This document shows, piece by piece, positions 62,852-64,000 of a DNA stretch of 64,000 nucleotides (position 1 is its first letter; each line of letters begins with the position of its first letter). This DNA comes from Pseudactinotalea terrae. Lineage in GTDB: Bacteria; Actinomycetota; Actinomycetes; Actinomycetales; Beutenbergiaceae. Location: contig NZ_WNXZ01000001.1 in NCBI RefSeq assembly GCF_009733845.1, positions 1,116,001-1,180,000 of the forward strand. Direction: 5' to 3'. The notes under the pieces are model-generated. The model made no database searches. It was given only the letters and a program-made list of their open reading frames with translations, and was not told where the DNA came from. The position numbers were made by a program, and so were the translations under genes.

Positions 62852-63370
62852 ATGCGGCACCGGACGCCGTTCGAGGAGCTGGCGGCCACCGCTGCCCGCT
62901 GTCCATCCAGCGCCGCTGCCCGCGGTGCTTACGTCGGTGTGGAGCAGGTCATGGACGGCAGGCTCTACCACGGCAGCCGGGTGCAGCTGACCCCGGGTGA
63001 GGTCGTGCGGCCGGGCTGGCGGGCCAACCACACCCAGTCACCGACCGATCAGGTGTGCGTGACCTCGAGCCTGGACCTGGCGCTGTACTGGGCGCAGCTG
63101 GGCGGCTACGGGCAGGTGTATGTCTACGAGGTGGTCACCCAGGACCTGGTGCAGGTGTGCCGCGCCACCCTGGACCTGCCCAGGCGTCAGGTCCGGCTCC
63201 TGGAAGGGCGGGTGCCGACGGCCCGGGTGGTGGCGGTGGTGGCTACCGAGACACCGTGGCAGCGGACCCAGTCCTCGGAGCAGCTCGCGCGAGGAGGCCG
63301 GCGGTGCTGGTTGCGTCGCCTGTTGCGCCGAGTCACGTCACGCCGCGTCCCGCACATCTACGTGGTATGA
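62852..63370 (+). CDS. Arr-like ADP-ribosyltransferase-fold protein
   Basis: A 172-aa untagged protein. LYHGSRVQLTPGEVVRPGWR, CVTSSLDLALYWAQLGGYGQ and VYVYEVVTQDLVQ follow the order of rifampin ADP-ribosyltransferase (Arr): YHGTxxxLxPGDxIxPG, YxTxxLxxAxWxAELAxG, YxVEP. The fold is therefore probable; the activity and substrate are not shown, and the upstream start is uncertain (ATG 62852). The last residues, RRVPHIYVV, are encoded through the following start motif. Confidence 0.7.
   Translation: MRHRTPFEELAATAARCPSSAAARGAYVGVEQVMDGRLYHGSRVQLTPGEVVRPGWRANHTQSPTDQVCVTSSLDLALYWAQLGGYGQVYVYEVVTQDLVQVCRATLDLPRRQVRLLEGRVPTARVVAVVATETPWQRTQSSEQLARGGRRCWLRRLLRRVTSRRVPHIYVV
63350..63360 (+). promoter_or_regulatory. 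Start-associated motif 27
   Basis: CCGCACATCTA, 9-nt gap to ATG 63367; overlaps the end of the Arr-like gene. Confidence 0.9.
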
Positions 63371-64000
63371 CCTCGACCGCAGACCGCAACCGCCAGCCCG
63401 CCGGCCTCAGCACCGGCGGCCAGTTCGCCACCGAGCCCAAGACCGAGACCGGTCTGTCCCTGGCGCCGGCCGCCAAGCCGGGCCACCTGCGCCTGTCGCG
63501 CAACGGGCACGTCGACGCCACCGGGCTGAGCGAGCCGGCCGAGCTGGAGTACGCGACCGCGGTGGAGTCGCTGCTGCGCAACCGGTTCCGGGCGCGGGCC
63601 GCCGTCGGCGGCAGTGTCGAGCACAGCGACCTGATCACCGCTGAGGCGGTGCTGGTCCGTGGCCTGGCGATGCGGCACGACCCGGACCTGTTCGAGGAGA
63701 CCTGGCACATCCTGGGCCCCAAGACCAACGAGGCCGCCGGCAAGCTGCTGCGCTCCAGCCTGGCAGAGATCGTGGCCGAGCACCCGGTCCCGCCGTCGCT
63801 GAGCCCTGAGCAGCGTTCGCGGGCGGTGCACCTGTTCGCCACCCAGTCCACCAACGAGCCGATGGGCAGTGCGGCCGCTGAAGCTTGCCAGGAGGTGCTG
63901 GCTGAGTTCGGTGTCGGTGACTGCGGCCACTTCGCTGCCACCTCCCTGGCCCGGGAGCTGGACGCCGAGCGCGAGCACGCCGTGAGGCAGCGCCGCCCGT
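63367..64000 (+). CDS. GGQF-tag protein, N-terminal part (runs off the window)
   Basis: ATG 63367 overlaps the upstream stop (ATGA). Tag: DRNRQPAGLSTGGQFATE then PKTETGLSL, close to that of the 41960 protein. The 211 visible residues are helical: VESLLRNRFRARAAVGGSVE, DLFEETWHILGPKTNEAAGK, AEIVAEHPVPPSLSPEQRSR and EACQEVLAEFGVGDCGHFAA. No domain recognised; the C terminus lies beyond the window. Confidence 0.75.
   Translation, partial: MTSTADRNRQPAGLSTGGQFATEPKTETGLSLAPAAKPGHLRLSRNGHVDATGLSEPAELEYATAVESLLRNRFRARAAVGGSVEHSDLITAEAVLVRGLAMRHDPDLFEETWHILGPKTNEAAGKLLRSSLAEIVAEHPVPPSLSPEQRSRAVHLFATQSTNEPMGSAAAEACQEVLAEFGVGDCGHFAATSLARELDAEREHAVRQRRP

Overview
The window is very GC-rich with GTG/ATG starts, ATGA/GTGA gene overlaps, a SigE-family sigma factor, an RbpA-like protein and FtsK/SpoIIIE-type DNA pumps. 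This points to an actinomycete (Actinomycetota, perhaps Micrococcales; the genus cannot be read from sequence). No rRNA, tRNA or core metabolic genes were seen. The density of small unknown genes, transfer-type ATPases, antirestriction, restriction-modification and recombinase genes suggests a large plasmid or integrative conjugative element. No relaxase or replication initiator lies inside the window, so the element type stays open.

Layout: 3-224 is the end of a truncated gene. 225-1301 is non-coding with repeats. 1302-5206 holds a VirD4/TraG-like ATPase and a replication-relaxation-like partner. 5343-6254 is a secreted protein. 6360-11422 holds a micro-membrane protein, a NERD nuclease-like protein and a 1412-aa FtsK-like protein fused to a HAD-like domain. 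11485-16086 is a run of small proteins. 16297-21659 is a type III restriction-modification locus with two extra genes. 21769-33007 is a tag-bearing ArdC antirestriction gene split in two by an integrated element of about 9.5 kb (lysozyme-like enzyme, sigma/anti-sigma pair, recombinase trio). 33199-37243 is a small plus-strand gene and a minus-strand group ending in an NAD-dependent DNA ligase. 37244-38177 is a repeat-rich non-coding region that could be an origin. 38178-46599 are small proteins and a Fic enzyme. 46735-51799 are three type IV pilin/PKD/BspA-repeat proteins. 51819-64000 are more small proteins around a compact operon (FtsK-like ATPase, dNMP-kinase-like protein, small protein, RbpA-like factor).

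Two signals tie the window together. First, 25 otherwise unrelated proteins carry the same short module, approximately RQPAGVxTGGQFA followed by EP(R/K)xE and VxL. It sits at the N terminus in 24 of them and at the extreme C terminus in one. Second, 27 plus-strand starts and 2 minus-strand starts are preceded, at a fixed gap of 9 or 10 nt, by CCGCACATCTA or a close variant, lying where a Shine-Dalgarno would be. Motif and tag overlap but are separable: the motif also drives three pilins, a DNA ligase, a micro-membrane protein and other untagged genes, and some tagged genes use coupling or a normal Shine-Dalgarno. A reasonable model is an element-wide regulon of leaderless (or specially initiated) genes, possibly read by RNA polymerase with the element's own RbpA-like factor. 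Its tagged products would share one fate; because one of them is ArdC, delivery into a recipient cell during transfer is the leading idea. That part is inference.
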